Numbered from the stretch's first letter, positions 1 through 7,128 are shown. The stretch: 9,098 nucleotides of DNA from an uncultured Barnesiella sp. (GCA_904502265.1 CAJGDT010000058.1:1-9098), one strand, 5' to 3'. Program-made: numbers and translations. The notes: generated by a model not told the origin, from the sequence alone.

Positions 1-2764
1 TAGCACTCTCTTTAAGATAGCTCTCGCTACCATCTTCGGCAACCATTACAAAATCGTCGCTATAGTCAGCCAAGATAAACTCACTTGCTGTCTCGCTCGA
101 TACGGCCGAGATAGACTCCAATGAACCATCGGTATCGAGGGCTACAAACTTTTCAATTTGGGGGGCTACTACAGCCGTATTATTGTAAACGTGAACAATA
201 GAGGTGAGTGTACGTGTTGTACCGTTGGCTTCTGTTACATTTACGTTGTAGTATCCTGCTGGGAGTGCGTTGATGTCTACAGTAGTAGATGCTACTGATG
301 CTTTTGCGTCGAAGTGTGTGGCATTTTGTGCTACTACGATGGTAGTAGGTTGCTCAAATAGGTCGTTGTGATAGGGACCTGTAATGCTCCACTCTTGTGC
401 AGCAGGGTGTAAGGGGTCTTCGTATCCTACCATGAATGAAGTGCCATCGGTGATGTACGACGAAGAGATGTTGATGTCGTTGTTGTACTCATAAAGCGAT
501 TGCTCTCCATCGAGTACAATTTCCATATCCTCACTCCATACAATTTCTGACGTGGTAGTCATATCTACACCCACTGCTTGCACACCTACTTGTAGATTGG
601 CACCCAATTCAAATGCGGCTTGTGTGTTGAGCGGAGCCGAGAAGAATACGGCAGCCCACGATGTAGTACTACCCATTAAGGTTGTTTGTTTACTGCCATC
701 GCCATAGGTTACTTGGGCATAGATATTATAGAACGATACATTGTGGTCGATGTTGTAGTGACCATTGTTGTTGCCGGTAGCGCTATTCATGTCGAATATA
801 ACCTTGGCATCGATACCCTTTTGGTGGCAAGCAAGTATGCTACTACGGGTGATGGTGGGTATATCGGGTGTTGCGTAAGTGCCGCGTTTGATAGAGATTT
901 CACCGATGTTTATGTCTAAACCATCGGCATCGTTGAATTGCAATGCAATCAAGGCCAACTCGTTATTGCTGCCTACGGTAAACTGTTTTTCAATCCATGT
1001 ACCGTAGATGTTGTTGTCGGCTTCGAGTATCACATTGCTATTCCATTCATTGCATTCCTCGCCCATACCCAATAGAATAGAGCATTGAGCATTACCCTTG
1101 TTGAGTTTGTATCGTATGGTTACAATATCACCACTTTGTACGTTGTAGCGAGTCTTGAAAAGGTGTATCACGCTATTGCCTTGTTCGCTACCGGTAATGC
1201 GAAGTGAAGAGCCACCAAACCAAGCATCGTTCCAGTCTATCAAGGCTGTCATGCCGGTGGGAATCTCTTGAGTAGAACGGCCCAGAGGCTCCTTCGACCA
1301 CCACCAACGCCATGTAGGCAGGTAATCCTGTATACCTATATTGAACCACTCGGCATTGTGTTGACACTTGCCTTGCCAGTTGAAGAATGTACCATTACCC
1401 ATGTTGAAGTAACTTACAAAAGCCTCTTGCGACAAGTCCCAGCTCAATGTGCTTTGTGCTGCTACAAATTTCGACATGCCAAAGAACTCGGTATCGAGCG
1501 TATTGACAAGACTTTCGTTAATGACCAGGTTATTGTCTAATGCATATATAGGGTTGTAGTAGCTGTTGGTAAACCAGTGCTCGAGAAGCTTTTGGTAAGT
1601 GTGTTGTATCTGTTGAGGAGTAGAACCTTGGTCATAGCGATCTTCCCAAAAGGCGTTGCTATCGTGTCCCGACCATATACCCAACGAAACAGCTTTTTCG
1701 GTGAGGTATTGCCAACGACCATTCACTTCGCCTTTGCCGGTGAGTTTTGGCTCATGTCCTTGCAGATTGACCGAGGCGTATACATCGAAGGGGCTGCGGT
1801 GTAGTTTTTCGGCTACGTATTGCAGTGTCGTGGGCAGATATTCGTTATTGTTATTATTATAATTGGCATTCCAGTTGTAGTTGAGGAAGAAAGAACTGGT
1901 TTTGCTGTCGGATGATCCGAAGAAAATTTCTGTCAGCTCCGATACACCGTTGTCGAAACGAGGACTACCGGCTACTGTCACACCATCGTACCATATGTTT
2001 TCGGCCGAGAATGACTTCATGTCGCCGGTATATTTTTCGGCAAAGTGTTTCGATATGGCTTCATTCAGCTTTACAATCTCTTTTACACCGAGAGCATCGT
2101 AGCCACCGGCAAACTCCGAGTTGTAGCCTATACCATCTATGCCATAATAGTCGAGGTATGCCAATACTTTGTTTCGACTCTCCTCGGTACCACCCAACTC
2201 GACGTAAGCCTCGCCCCAACCGTTAGTAGTCATGTCGGCGCCGTAGGCTGTTGTTGATTGGGTCGCTACAGCTACACCATTTTTGTGTGCTACGTCGGCA
2301 AAGTTACCGGGCATACGCATGAAGTGGTCGCTCCATGTACCCCAGGTCGATATATATTGCCACATCGAGAAAACCTCGCTATTGAAAATACCATTGGGTA
2401 ATATCTCAAATGGCGACAATTCATCGTAGGTGTAACTGAAACCATAAGGAATCCAGTTGAGAATTTTCTTGCTATAGTGTGAGTAGTCTTTGTTGCGGTC
2501 GTAGGCTGCATTGTAGTCCCATTCCCACCAAGGTATGAAGTCTTGGTTTATTTGAGTGTTTTGGTTGACAAACCGTGCTTTGGGTTTTACACGCGAAATG
2601 TAGAAGTTGTCGTCTTCACTCCATTCGCTACCCTCTACCCAGTCTGAAATACGAAAGTTGGCACCTGATGTGCCGGGGTTGATTTGCCCCGACTTTAAGT
2701 GTTGCGCACCGGCCGGTAATGCTATGAACAATAGCAGTAGTGTGTACAAAGTAGTTTTTTTCAT
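1..2764 (-). CDS. Secreted GH85 endo-beta-N-acetylglucosaminidase (C-terminus beyond window)
   Basis: The frame is open from the ATG at 2764 to the window edge (921 codons, no stop), so the gene is 3'-truncated by the window. Residues 1-20 form a Sec signal peptide (MKKTTLYTLLLLFIALPAGA, then Q21) with an AGA-type signal peptidase I site and no lipobox cysteine, so export to the periplasm or beyond is expected. A GH85 TIM barrel follows (about 75-410). It contains DGIGYNSEF, matching the family's DGxxxNxE: E217 would be the acid/base and N215 the residue that orients the substrate acetamido group. Two later GH85 hallmarks are FNMGNGTFFNW (from 453) and LPTWRWWW (about 482-489). After these come a jelly-roll-like module (about 500-628), an Fn3-like module (about 632-750) and another beta-rich region. 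GH85 enzymes cut the GlcNAc-beta-1,4-GlcNAc core of N-glycans. It starts 19 bases after the radical SAM stop, so it is probably cotranscribed. Family call is firm; substrate preference is unknown. Confidence 0.9.
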   Translation of the reverse strand, partial: MKKTTLYTLLLLFIALPAGAQHLKSGQINPGTSGANFRISDWVEGSEWSEDDNFYISRVKPKARFVNQNTQINQDFIPWWEWDYNAAYDRNKDYSHYSKKILNWIPYGFSYTYDELSPFEILPNGIFNSEVFSMWQYISTWGTWSDHFMRMPGNFADVAHKNGVAVATQSTTAYGADMTTNGWGEAYVELGGTEESRNKVLAYLDYYGIDGIGYNSEFAGGYDALGVKEIVKLNEAISKHFAEKYTGDMKSFSAENIWYDGVTVAGSPRFDNGVSELTEIFFGSSDSKTSSFFLNYNWNANYNNNNNEYLPTTLQYVAEKLHRSPFDVYASVNLQGHEPKLTGKGEVNGRWQYLTEKAVSLGIWSGHDSNAFWEDRYDQGSTPQQIQHTYQKLLEHWFTNSYYNPIYALDNNLVINESLVNTLDTEFFGMSKFVAAQSTLSWDLSQEAFVSYFNMGNGTFFNWQGKCQHNAEWFNIGIQDYLPTWRWWWSKEPLGRSTQEIPTGMTALIDWNDAWFGGSSLRITGSEQGNSVIHLFKTRYNVQSGDIVTIRYKLNKGNAQCSILLGMGEECNEWNSNVILEADNNIYGTWIEKQFTVGSNNELALIALQFNDADGLDINIGEISIKRGTYATPDIPTITRSSILACHQKGIDAKVIFDMNSATGNNNGHYNIDHNVSFYNIYAQVTYGDGSKQTTLMGSTTSWAAVFFSAPLNTQAAFELGANLQVGVQAVGVDMTTTSEIVWSEDMEIVLDGEQSLYEYNNDINISSSYITDGTSFMVGYEDPLHPAAQEWSITGPYHNDLFEQPTTIVVAQNATHFDAKASVASTTVDINALPAGYYNVNVTEANGTTRTLTSIVHVYNNTAVVAPQIEKFVALDTDGSLESISAVSSETASEFILADYSDDFVMVAEDGSESYLKESA

Positions 2765-2783
2765 AATATCTATGTGTGTTTTA

Positions 2784-3707
2784 TTATTTTCTCCATTTGC
2801 TGCCTTGCATTGCATCTCTTTGACGCATGCGTCGTAGCAGACGAGCTGTAAATTCGTGGTTTTTCACACCCCAGTGAGGAGCTATTAGTAGCTCGGCAGG
2901 CGATTGCGATACAAATCGTTCTACCACAATATCGGGGCGTAGTAGCTCGACAAAGTCTATAGCTCGATCAATATAGGTGTCGATATCGGGGATGTCAAAG
3001 TGCTCGGGATGAGTTATATATTCGTTGCCCATCACGGTGCCTTTGATGAGTTGCAGTTGGTGTAACTTAATGGTATGTAGAGGGAGCTGCGATAGTCGTG
3101 TGGCGTGCGAAAGGATGTCATCGTGCGATTCGCCGGGTAGACCAAGGATGAGGTGAGCTCCGGTTATGATGCCGGCTTGTGCCGTGCGTGTAATGGCATC
3201 AATCGCAGTCGCATAGTCGTGTCCGCGATTTATGCGTTGTAGGGTTGTGTCGAGGGTGCTTTCGACACCATACTCAACGGTAACGAATGTTTTTTGAGCT
3301 AATTCTGAGAGATAATCGAGCAGAGCCGAAGGCATGCAATCGGGGCGTGTACCTATGATGATACCTACTACTCCCTCAACCGAAAGAGCCTCTTCGTATC
3401 GGGCAATGAGTCGGTCTATATTGTCGTAGGTACTTGTATATGCCTGGAAATAGGCGAGGTAGCGCATTGTGGGATACTTTCGGCCAAAAAAGCGAATGCC
3501 CTCTTGCAATTGTTCGGTTACGCTCAACTCAGTGCGACAATACTCGGGGTTGAAGGTTTGATTGTTACAAAATGTACAACCCCCTCTACCTACCGAGCCG
3601 TCACGATTGGGGCAGGTAAAGCCCCCATTGATCGAAATCTTTTGGACTTTACCTGCGAAATGTTTTTGAAGGAAAGAGCCGTAATCGTTATAGCGTGCTT
3701 TTTCCAT
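2784..3707 (-). CDS. YhcC/YtqA-type radical SAM protein (TIGR01212 family)
   Basis: This 307-residue protein is full length for the family (about 300-320). The 4Fe-4S/SAM motif is C32-x11-C44-x2-C47 in the context TCPNRDG...GRGGCTFCNN, which is the YhcC/YtqA form rather than plain CxxxCxxC. Other family blocks are visible: YFQAYTSTY (86-94), GTRPDC (119-124), VEYGVES (144-150), HLILGLPGE (185-193) and KLHQL (214-218). The C-terminus is rich in arginine. It is a cytoplasmic iron-sulfur enzyme. In Bacillus subtilis the relative YtqA (MnmL) has been implicated, with the methyltransferase YtqB, in modifying the wobble uridine of tRNA; carrying that role over to this protein is inference, and no YtqB-like gene is visible here. 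It starts 7 bases after the M20 dipeptidase stop and ends 19 bases before GH85, so it lies mid-operon. Confidence 0.9.
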   Translation of the reverse strand: MEKARYNDYGSFLQKHFAGKVQKISINGGFTCPNRDGSVGRGGCTFCNNQTFNPEYCRTELSVTEQLQEGIRFFGRKYPTMRYLAYFQAYTSTYDNIDRLIARYEEALSVEGVVGIIIGTRPDCMPSALLDYLSELAQKTFVTVEYGVESTLDTTLQRINRGHDYATAIDAITRTAQAGIITGAHLILGLPGESHDDILSHATRLSQLPLHTIKLHQLQLIKGTVMGNEYITHPEHFDIPDIDTYIDRAIDFVELLRPDIVVERFVSQSPAELLIAPHWGVKNHEFTARLLRRMRQRDAMQGSKWRK

Positions 3708-3714
3708 TGTTTAT

Positions 3715-5076
3715 TTATCCTTTGTATTGGTTATAGAACTCAACCACAGCTACGATGCCTCGCTCGTACATTTCAAGAGCAAAACTTTCGTTGGGTGAGT
3801 GGATGGCGTTTTTCTCAAGACCAAATCCCATCAATACCGACTTCAGGCCGAGAACACGCTCGAAGATAGGTATCACACCGATACTGCCACCACGGCGCAC
3901 TGCCAAGGGTTGTTGGCCAAATGCCAAGGCGAAGCCTTTCTCTGCTGCTTTGTAGGCGGGGATGCCTATGGGACATACATAGCTTTCGCTACCATGCATA
4001 GGGGTAACTTTTACCTCTACGGTTTCGGGGGCAATAGCGGCAATGTGGTCGATAAATTGTTGTGTGATTTTGTGATAGTCTTGGTTGGGAATAAGGCGGC
4101 AAGATACCTTGGCATGTGCTTTAGAGGGGAGTACTGTCTTAGAGCCTTCTCCTGTGTAACCACCCCATATACCGCAGATGTCAAATGTGGGGCGTGATGC
4201 AGCTCGCTCGATGGTCGAGTAACCTTTCTCACCCGAAAGGGCTTTCACACCGATAGCATCACAATAGGCCTTCTCGTCGTAGGGTACGGCAGCCATCATA
4301 GCACGCTCCTCGGGCGATAGCTCCTCGGCATCGTCGTAGAAGTGAGGTATGGTAATGCGGCCATCGGCATCGGTAATACCGGCGAGCATCTTGCACAATT
4401 CGTTGATCGGATTGGCTACTGCACCACCAAAGTGACCAGAGTGAAGGTCGCGACAAGGGCCGGTAACTTCGATTTCCCAGTAGGCAAGACCACGCAGACC
4501 GGTAGTCAAAGAGGGGTGCTCACGACCTACCATGCTGGTATCCGATACAAGGATAACATCGCCCTTGAGCAACTCGCGATTGTTGGCGCAGAATTCCTCC
4601 AAGCCGGGTGAGCCTACTTCCTCGCCACCCTCAAAGAGGAACTTCACGTTGCAGTGTAACATGTTGCGCTTGAGTGCAATTTCGAATGCTTTTACTTGTA
4701 TGAAGCCTTGACCCTTATCATCATCGGTGCCACGACCCCACAAGCGGCCATCGCGTACCTCGGGCTCAAATGGGTTGCTATGCCACAACTCAAGAGGTTC
4801 GGCAGGCATTACATCGTAGTGACCATAAACGATTACTGTAGGCCACTCGGGGTTAATAATTTTCTCTCCATACACAACGGGATTGTATCCGGTTTCCATC
4901 AATTCAGCACGATCGGCACCGGCTGCAACGAGCAACTCGCACCAACGGTTGGCACAAGCATACATGTCATCGCGATGCTCGGGCTTGGCACTGATTGAAG
5001 GGATGCGCAACAATGAATATAATTCGTCACGAAAACGCTCTTTGTTTTGTTCGATGTAGTTGAGTGTTTCTTGCAT
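3715..5076 (-). CDS. M20 family dipeptidase (carnosinase/CNDP-like)
   Basis: This complete 453-residue zinc-dependent dipeptidase has no signal peptide, so it is cytoplasmic. The full two-metal site of the family is present: H86 in YGHYDVMP, bridging D119 in the DDKG motif of RGTDDDKGQG, catalytic base E152 and ligand E153 in GGEEVGS, D179 in VSDT, and H426 in NAIHSPNE. The DLHSGHFGG block (210-218) matches the lid/dimer region, where a histidine from one subunit reaches the other's active site. Length and the LWGRGTDDDKG form point to the CNDP/carnosinase-like branch rather than DapE or ArgE. It probably hydrolyses dipeptides with loose specificity, finishing breakdown of imported peptides. 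It follows aroC by 39 bases and its end carries the ribosome-binding sequence of the radical SAM gene. The exact substrate cannot be read from sequence. Confidence 0.9.
   Translation of the reverse strand: MQETLNYIEQNKERFRDELYSLLRIPSISAKPEHRDDMYACANRWCELLVAAGADRAELMETGYNPVVYGEKIINPEWPTVIVYGHYDVMPAEPLELWHSNPFEPEVRDGRLWGRGTDDDKGQGFIQVKAFEIALKRNMLHCNVKFLFEGGEEVGSPGLEEFCANNRELLKGDVILVSDTSMVGREHPSLTTGLRGLAYWEIEVTGPCRDLHSGHFGGAVANPINELCKMLAGITDADGRITIPHFYDDAEELSPEERAMMAAVPYDEKAYCDAIGVKALSGEKGYSTIERAASRPTFDICGIWGGYTGEGSKTVLPSKAHAKVSCRLIPNQDYHKITQQFIDHIAAIAPETVEVKVTPMHGSESYVCPIGIPAYKAAEKGFALAFGQQPLAVRRGGSIGVIPIFERVLGLKSVLMGFGLEKNAIHSPNESFALEMYERGIVAVVEFYNQYKG
3718..3723 (-). promoter_or_regulatory. 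Ribosome-binding sequence of the radical SAM gene
   Basis: The minus strand reads AAAGGA ten bases before the ATG at 3707. These bases are also the last two sense codons (Lys-Gly) of the M20 dipeptidase, so the site lies inside the upstream gene and translation of the two genes may be coupled. It is the only recognisable Shine-Dalgarno-like sequence before any start in the window; the other starts have A-rich leaders. Confidence 0.45.
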
Positions 5077-5115
5077 AGTTCTGTTTTTATAAGGTTTATA
5101 TTTTATATTGTTTTT

Positions 5116-6189
5116 TTATAATTGAGTTGTTTTGTTGCGAAGGTAGTGGTCGAGTAGTACCATTGCAGTGGCAGCCTCTACAACGGGTATAGCACGAGGT
5201 ACTACACAAGGGTCATGGCGACCACTTGATTGTAGTGTGGTCGTTTTTCCATCGGTAGTTATGGTCTCGATTGGTTGTAATAGAGTGGGAGTTGGCTTGA
5301 AAGCTACTCTGAAGTATATGTCGGCACCATTCGATATGCCTCCTTGTATGCCACCCGAATAGTTGGTGCGTGTACCGAAGCCTTCCTTTTGTGTCTCAAA
5401 GATGTCGCATACTTGCGATCCTCGCATCGTAGCTCCGGCAAATCCCATACCATATTCAAAACCCTTGACTGCATTGATGTTGAGCATGGCTTTGCCTAAG
5501 TCGGCGTGTAGCTTGTCATATATGGGTTCGCCCCAACCGGCAGGTACGCCTTGCACTACGCAGGTAACAATACCCCCAACCGAGTCGCCCTCGGCACGCA
5601 CCTCTTTGATTAGTCCCTCCATGCGTCCTGCAGTGTCAATATCGGGGCAGCGCACGGCATTGCTCTCTATTGTGGTAAGGTCGTAAGCAGTATAGCTGTT
5701 GGGTAGCGCTATCGAGCCTATTTGCGAGGTGTAAGCTTGTATGGTAATGCCCTTCTGAGCCAATATTTGTAATGCAATCGCACCGGCCACACATGTAGCT
5801 ATTGTAACACGTGCCGATGCTCTGCCTCCACCGCGATGGTCGCGATGACCATACTTGGCAGTATAGGTATAGTCGGCATGCGAGGGGCGGAATATGTTTC
5901 GTATAGACTCGTAGTCGCTACTGTGAGCATCGTTATTGTGTACTATAAATCCGATGGGTGTGCCGGTAGTTATCCCTTCAAATATACCCGATAAGAACTC
6001 TACTCGGTCCTGCTCATTGCGGGTGGTGGTGATGGCCGATTGTCCGGGACGACGACGTGCCATGAATAGCTGTATAGCTTCTATATCAATTGGAATGCCG
6101 GCGGGAACGCCATCTATTACACCTCCAATGGCAATACCATGTGATTCGCCAAATGCAGTGAGTCGATATATCAATCCTGTAGTATTCAT
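5116..6189 (-). CDS. aroC: Chorismate synthase AroC
   Basis: This complete 357-residue chorismate synthase makes chorismate from 5-enolpyruvylshikimate-3-phosphate with reduced FMN, the last step of the shikimate pathway, in the cytoplasm. Family signatures are intact: FGESHG (13-18, with active-site H17), RRRPGQS (45-51), and the FMN/substrate block RPSHADYTYTAKYGHRDHRG (101-120, with active-site H104) running into GGRASARVT. A later RGSQVCD block and a GGIQGGISNG block also fit. Length is usual for bacterial AroC. The ATG at 6189 puts TGLIYRLTAFGESHG at the expected N-terminus. It is the first gene of the minus-strand block and is divergent from the small membrane-protein gene. No other aro gene is in the window. 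Confidence 0.97.
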   Translation of the reverse strand: MNTTGLIYRLTAFGESHGIAIGGVIDGVPAGIPIDIEAIQLFMARRRPGQSAITTTRNEQDRVEFLSGIFEGITTGTPIGFIVHNNDAHSSDYESIRNIFRPSHADYTYTAKYGHRDHRGGGRASARVTIATCVAGAIALQILAQKGITIQAYTSQIGSIALPNSYTAYDLTTIESNAVRCPDIDTAGRMEGLIKEVRAEGDSVGGIVTCVVQGVPAGWGEPIYDKLHADLGKAMLNINAVKGFEYGMGFAGATMRGSQVCDIFETQKEGFGTRTNYSGGIQGGISNGADIYFRVAFKPTPTLLQPIETITTDGKTTTLQSSGRHDPCVVPRAIPVVEAATAMVLLDHYLRNKTTQL

Positions 6190-6201
6190 TTATGCATAAA
6201 T
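6188..6201. repeat. 14-bp perfect palindrome at the aroC start codon
   Basis: ATTTATGCATAAAT is its own reverse complement and overlaps two bases of the aroC ATG (6187-6189). It could be an operator or simply AT-rich coincidence. A perfect 14-mer palindrome is expected by chance roughly every 16 kb in random sequence, and more often in AT-rich DNA. Confidence 0.4.
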
Positions 6202-6209
6202 TGAGAAAG

Positions 6210-6217
6210 TAAAGATA
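6210..6217 (-). promoter_or_regulatory. Possible -7 element for aroC and the downstream operon
   Basis: The minus strand reads TATCTTTA, matching five of the six fixed bases of the Bacteroides -7 consensus TAnnTTTG, about 20 bases before the aroC ATG. No convincing -33 TTTG is seen at the right distance. A second candidate, TTATTTTG on the minus strand at 6284-6291, also has one mismatch and would give a longer leader. I cannot choose firmly between them. Confidence 0.3.
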
Positions 6218-6353
6218 CTGCTTTTTGTCGATATAACACATTATATATTGCGTTTTTTTGAATTTTTACAATCTTCGACAGTACAAAATAAGTTGTGATA
6301 GTTGCTTTTTTCGCAATCCCAAGGCAATGTTGGATGCGGTTCGGAACAAAAAT

Positions 6354-6367
6354 TCAAGTAAACTTGA
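6354..6367. repeat. Inverted repeat TCAAGT-AA-ACTTGA, operator-like
   Basis: Perfect 6-bp arms flank a 2-base centre. The right arm covers the TTG (6364-6366) that serves as the candidate -33 element of the promoter for the small membrane-protein gene. This is where a repressor operator would sit, but no regulator gene is in the window. Confidence 0.4.
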
Positions 6368-6397
6368 TTCTTCTTCGCTCACCTTTCACTATCTTTG
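6364..6397 (+). promoter_or_regulatory. Bacteroides-type promoter of the small membrane-protein gene
   Basis: TATCTTTG at 6390-6397 is a full match to the Bacteroides -7 consensus TAnnTTTG. TTG at 6364-6366 is the best -33 candidate, although the 23-base spacing is slightly long. The predicted transcript start, about 4-7 bases after the element, lies only 3-6 bases before the ATG at 6407, so the message would be almost leaderless. Confidence 0.55.
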
Positions 6398-6406
6398 CCA
6401 CCAATC

Positions 6407-6877
6407 ATGACAAGAAAGAAGAAGAACAAAAAGAGCAATCGCCGTCGTTGGCAGATTCGCATTTTTAAGATAGTGCTTTTTATACTTGCTATTGCGTTGC
6501 CATGTGTATGGCTTATTGGTGGAGGCAAGAAGGAGAGCGAACCCATGCGTGTGTCGCGAATTTTTGCCGATCATTTGATACATGCGCGTTACGACGAGGC
6601 TTGCGCTATGTCTACACCTGAATCGGAGCAAGAAATAGCGTTCTATGCCGATTGGATAGGTGAGCAAACTCACGATATGATAAACGGGAATCTTCGTTTC
6701 AAGATAACTCACGTTCAGCTACTCATGCCATCGGACAGCATTAATATGGTTCAAGGAAAGGTGTTGGTTACTAATGAATTGGGCGAAGAAACAGTTTTGC
6801 ACCACCTTGACTTGAAAATGATTTATTCGCTCGAAGGTTGGCTGGTTGATTTCGAAAAATCGCAAGTGAGTTGGTAG
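6407..6877 (+). CDS. Small single-pass membrane-anchored protein of unknown function
   Basis: I do not recognise this 156-residue protein as a named family. The N-terminus is very basic (MTRKKKNKKSNRRRW) and is followed by one hydrophobic segment at about 20-37 (FKIVLFILAIALPCVWLI). This predicts a short cytoplasmic tail and an extracytoplasmic domain of about 115 residues. That domain begins with a helical stretch (RVSRIFADHLIHARYDEACAMS) and ends in alternating beta-like segments closing with GWLVDFEKSQVSW. This pattern resembles NTF2/cystatin-like DUF4878-type domains, which is only an impression. I chose the ATG at 6407 over the in-frame TTG at 6395, which lies inside the promoter element. 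The next ATG (codon 47) would remove the membrane segment. The gene stands alone, divergent from aroC, with its own promoter and a hairpin after it. Confidence 0.8.
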   Translation: MTRKKKNKKSNRRRWQIRIFKIVLFILAIALPCVWLIGGGKKESEPMRVSRIFADHLIHARYDEACAMSTPESEQEIAFYADWIGEQTHDMINGNLRFKITHVQLLMPSDSINMVQGKVLVTNELGEETVLHHLDLKMIYSLEGWLVDFEKSQVSW

Positions 6878-6902
6878 TCATTTCAAATGAGAGTGTGGCC
6901 AT

Positions 6903-6940
6903 AATTAGGGGTATAATATTTATCCCCAATTTAGTCTTTT
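6903..6940 (+). terminator. Hairpin, possible terminator after the small membrane-protein gene
   Basis: An imperfect stem at 6903-6931 pairs AATT, GGGG and ATAA with TTAT, CCCC and AATT around a TAT loop, giving about 12 pairs with single-base bulges at 6907 and 6912. It is followed by TTAGTCTTTT. It lies 25 bases after the stop codon of the 6407 gene and well before the dcp promoter. The T tract is interrupted, so it would be a weak intrinsic terminator. A smaller palindrome, TCATTTCAAATGA (6878-6890), abuts the stop codon. Confidence 0.45.
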
Positions 6941-7094
6941 CTACATATATCACTTAGCTCTCATTGTCGCTATCTATAATAATGTTGAGGCCGGTTCATA
7001 GAATCTGGGGCAATTTATGGAAAAATTGAGGTGTAAATCTTTGTTTTTTAATTTTTTTAAGAAAAACTTTTCACATTTCAGCGAGATAAATGCC

Positions 7095-7102
7095 GACATT
7101 TG
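7095..7102 (+). promoter_or_regulatory. Probable -7 element of the dcp promoter
   Basis: GACATTTG matches five of the six fixed bases of TAnnTTTG and lies 26 bases before the ATG at 7129. TTTC at about 7075-7078 is a weak -33 candidate at near-normal spacing, and A/T tracts at 7040-7070 lie upstream. An alternative, AATCTTTG at 7036-7043, also has one mismatch. The leader (acacacaaacca) lacks a Shine-Dalgarno sequence. Confidence 0.4.
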
Positions 7103-7114
7103 CACCACAAATGT
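7096..7114. repeat. Inverted repeat ACATTTG-CACCA-CAAATGT over the dcp promoter
   Basis: Perfect 7-bp arms with a 5-base spacer. The left arm is the candidate -7 element and the right arm covers the expected transcript start, ending 14 bases before the ATG. It could be a regulator binding site or a small 5' hairpin in the leader. Confidence 0.45.
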
Positions 7115-7128
7115 AAACACACAAACCA

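Noticed and set aside
1844..1861. ATT/GTT trinucleotide run resembling a microsatellite
   Set aside because: It encodes five asparagines (residues 303-307) in frame within GH85. It is short, imperfect and in a likely surface loop, so phase variation is not supported.
2822..2833. Perfect 12-bp palindrome GACGCATGCGTC
   Set aside because: It lies inside the radical SAM coding sequence, in the arginine-rich C-terminus, where codon content explains it; no regulatory context.
686..2837. Several 60-104 codon open frames on both strands across the GH85 region
   Set aside because: All overlap the continuous minus-strand GH85 frame, which has a signal peptide and family motifs; none shows a domain or start signal of its own.
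6186..6197. Three-codon mini-ORF (ATG CAT AAA TGA) on the minus strand whose stop overlaps the aroC ATG
   Set aside because: It could act as a leader peptide for coupling, but it falls out of the palindrome ATTTATGCATAAAT, is only three codons long and has no ribosome-binding sequence.
6395..6406. In-frame TTG at 6395 as the start of the small membrane protein
   Set aside because: It lies within the TATCTTTG promoter element, so it would probably not be transcribed; the ATG at 6407 is the better start.
6878..6890. Palindrome TCATTTCAAATGA just after the stop of the small membrane-protein gene
   Set aside because: The stem would be only about 5 AT-rich pairs with no following T tract; the hairpin at 6903-6931 is the better terminator candidate.
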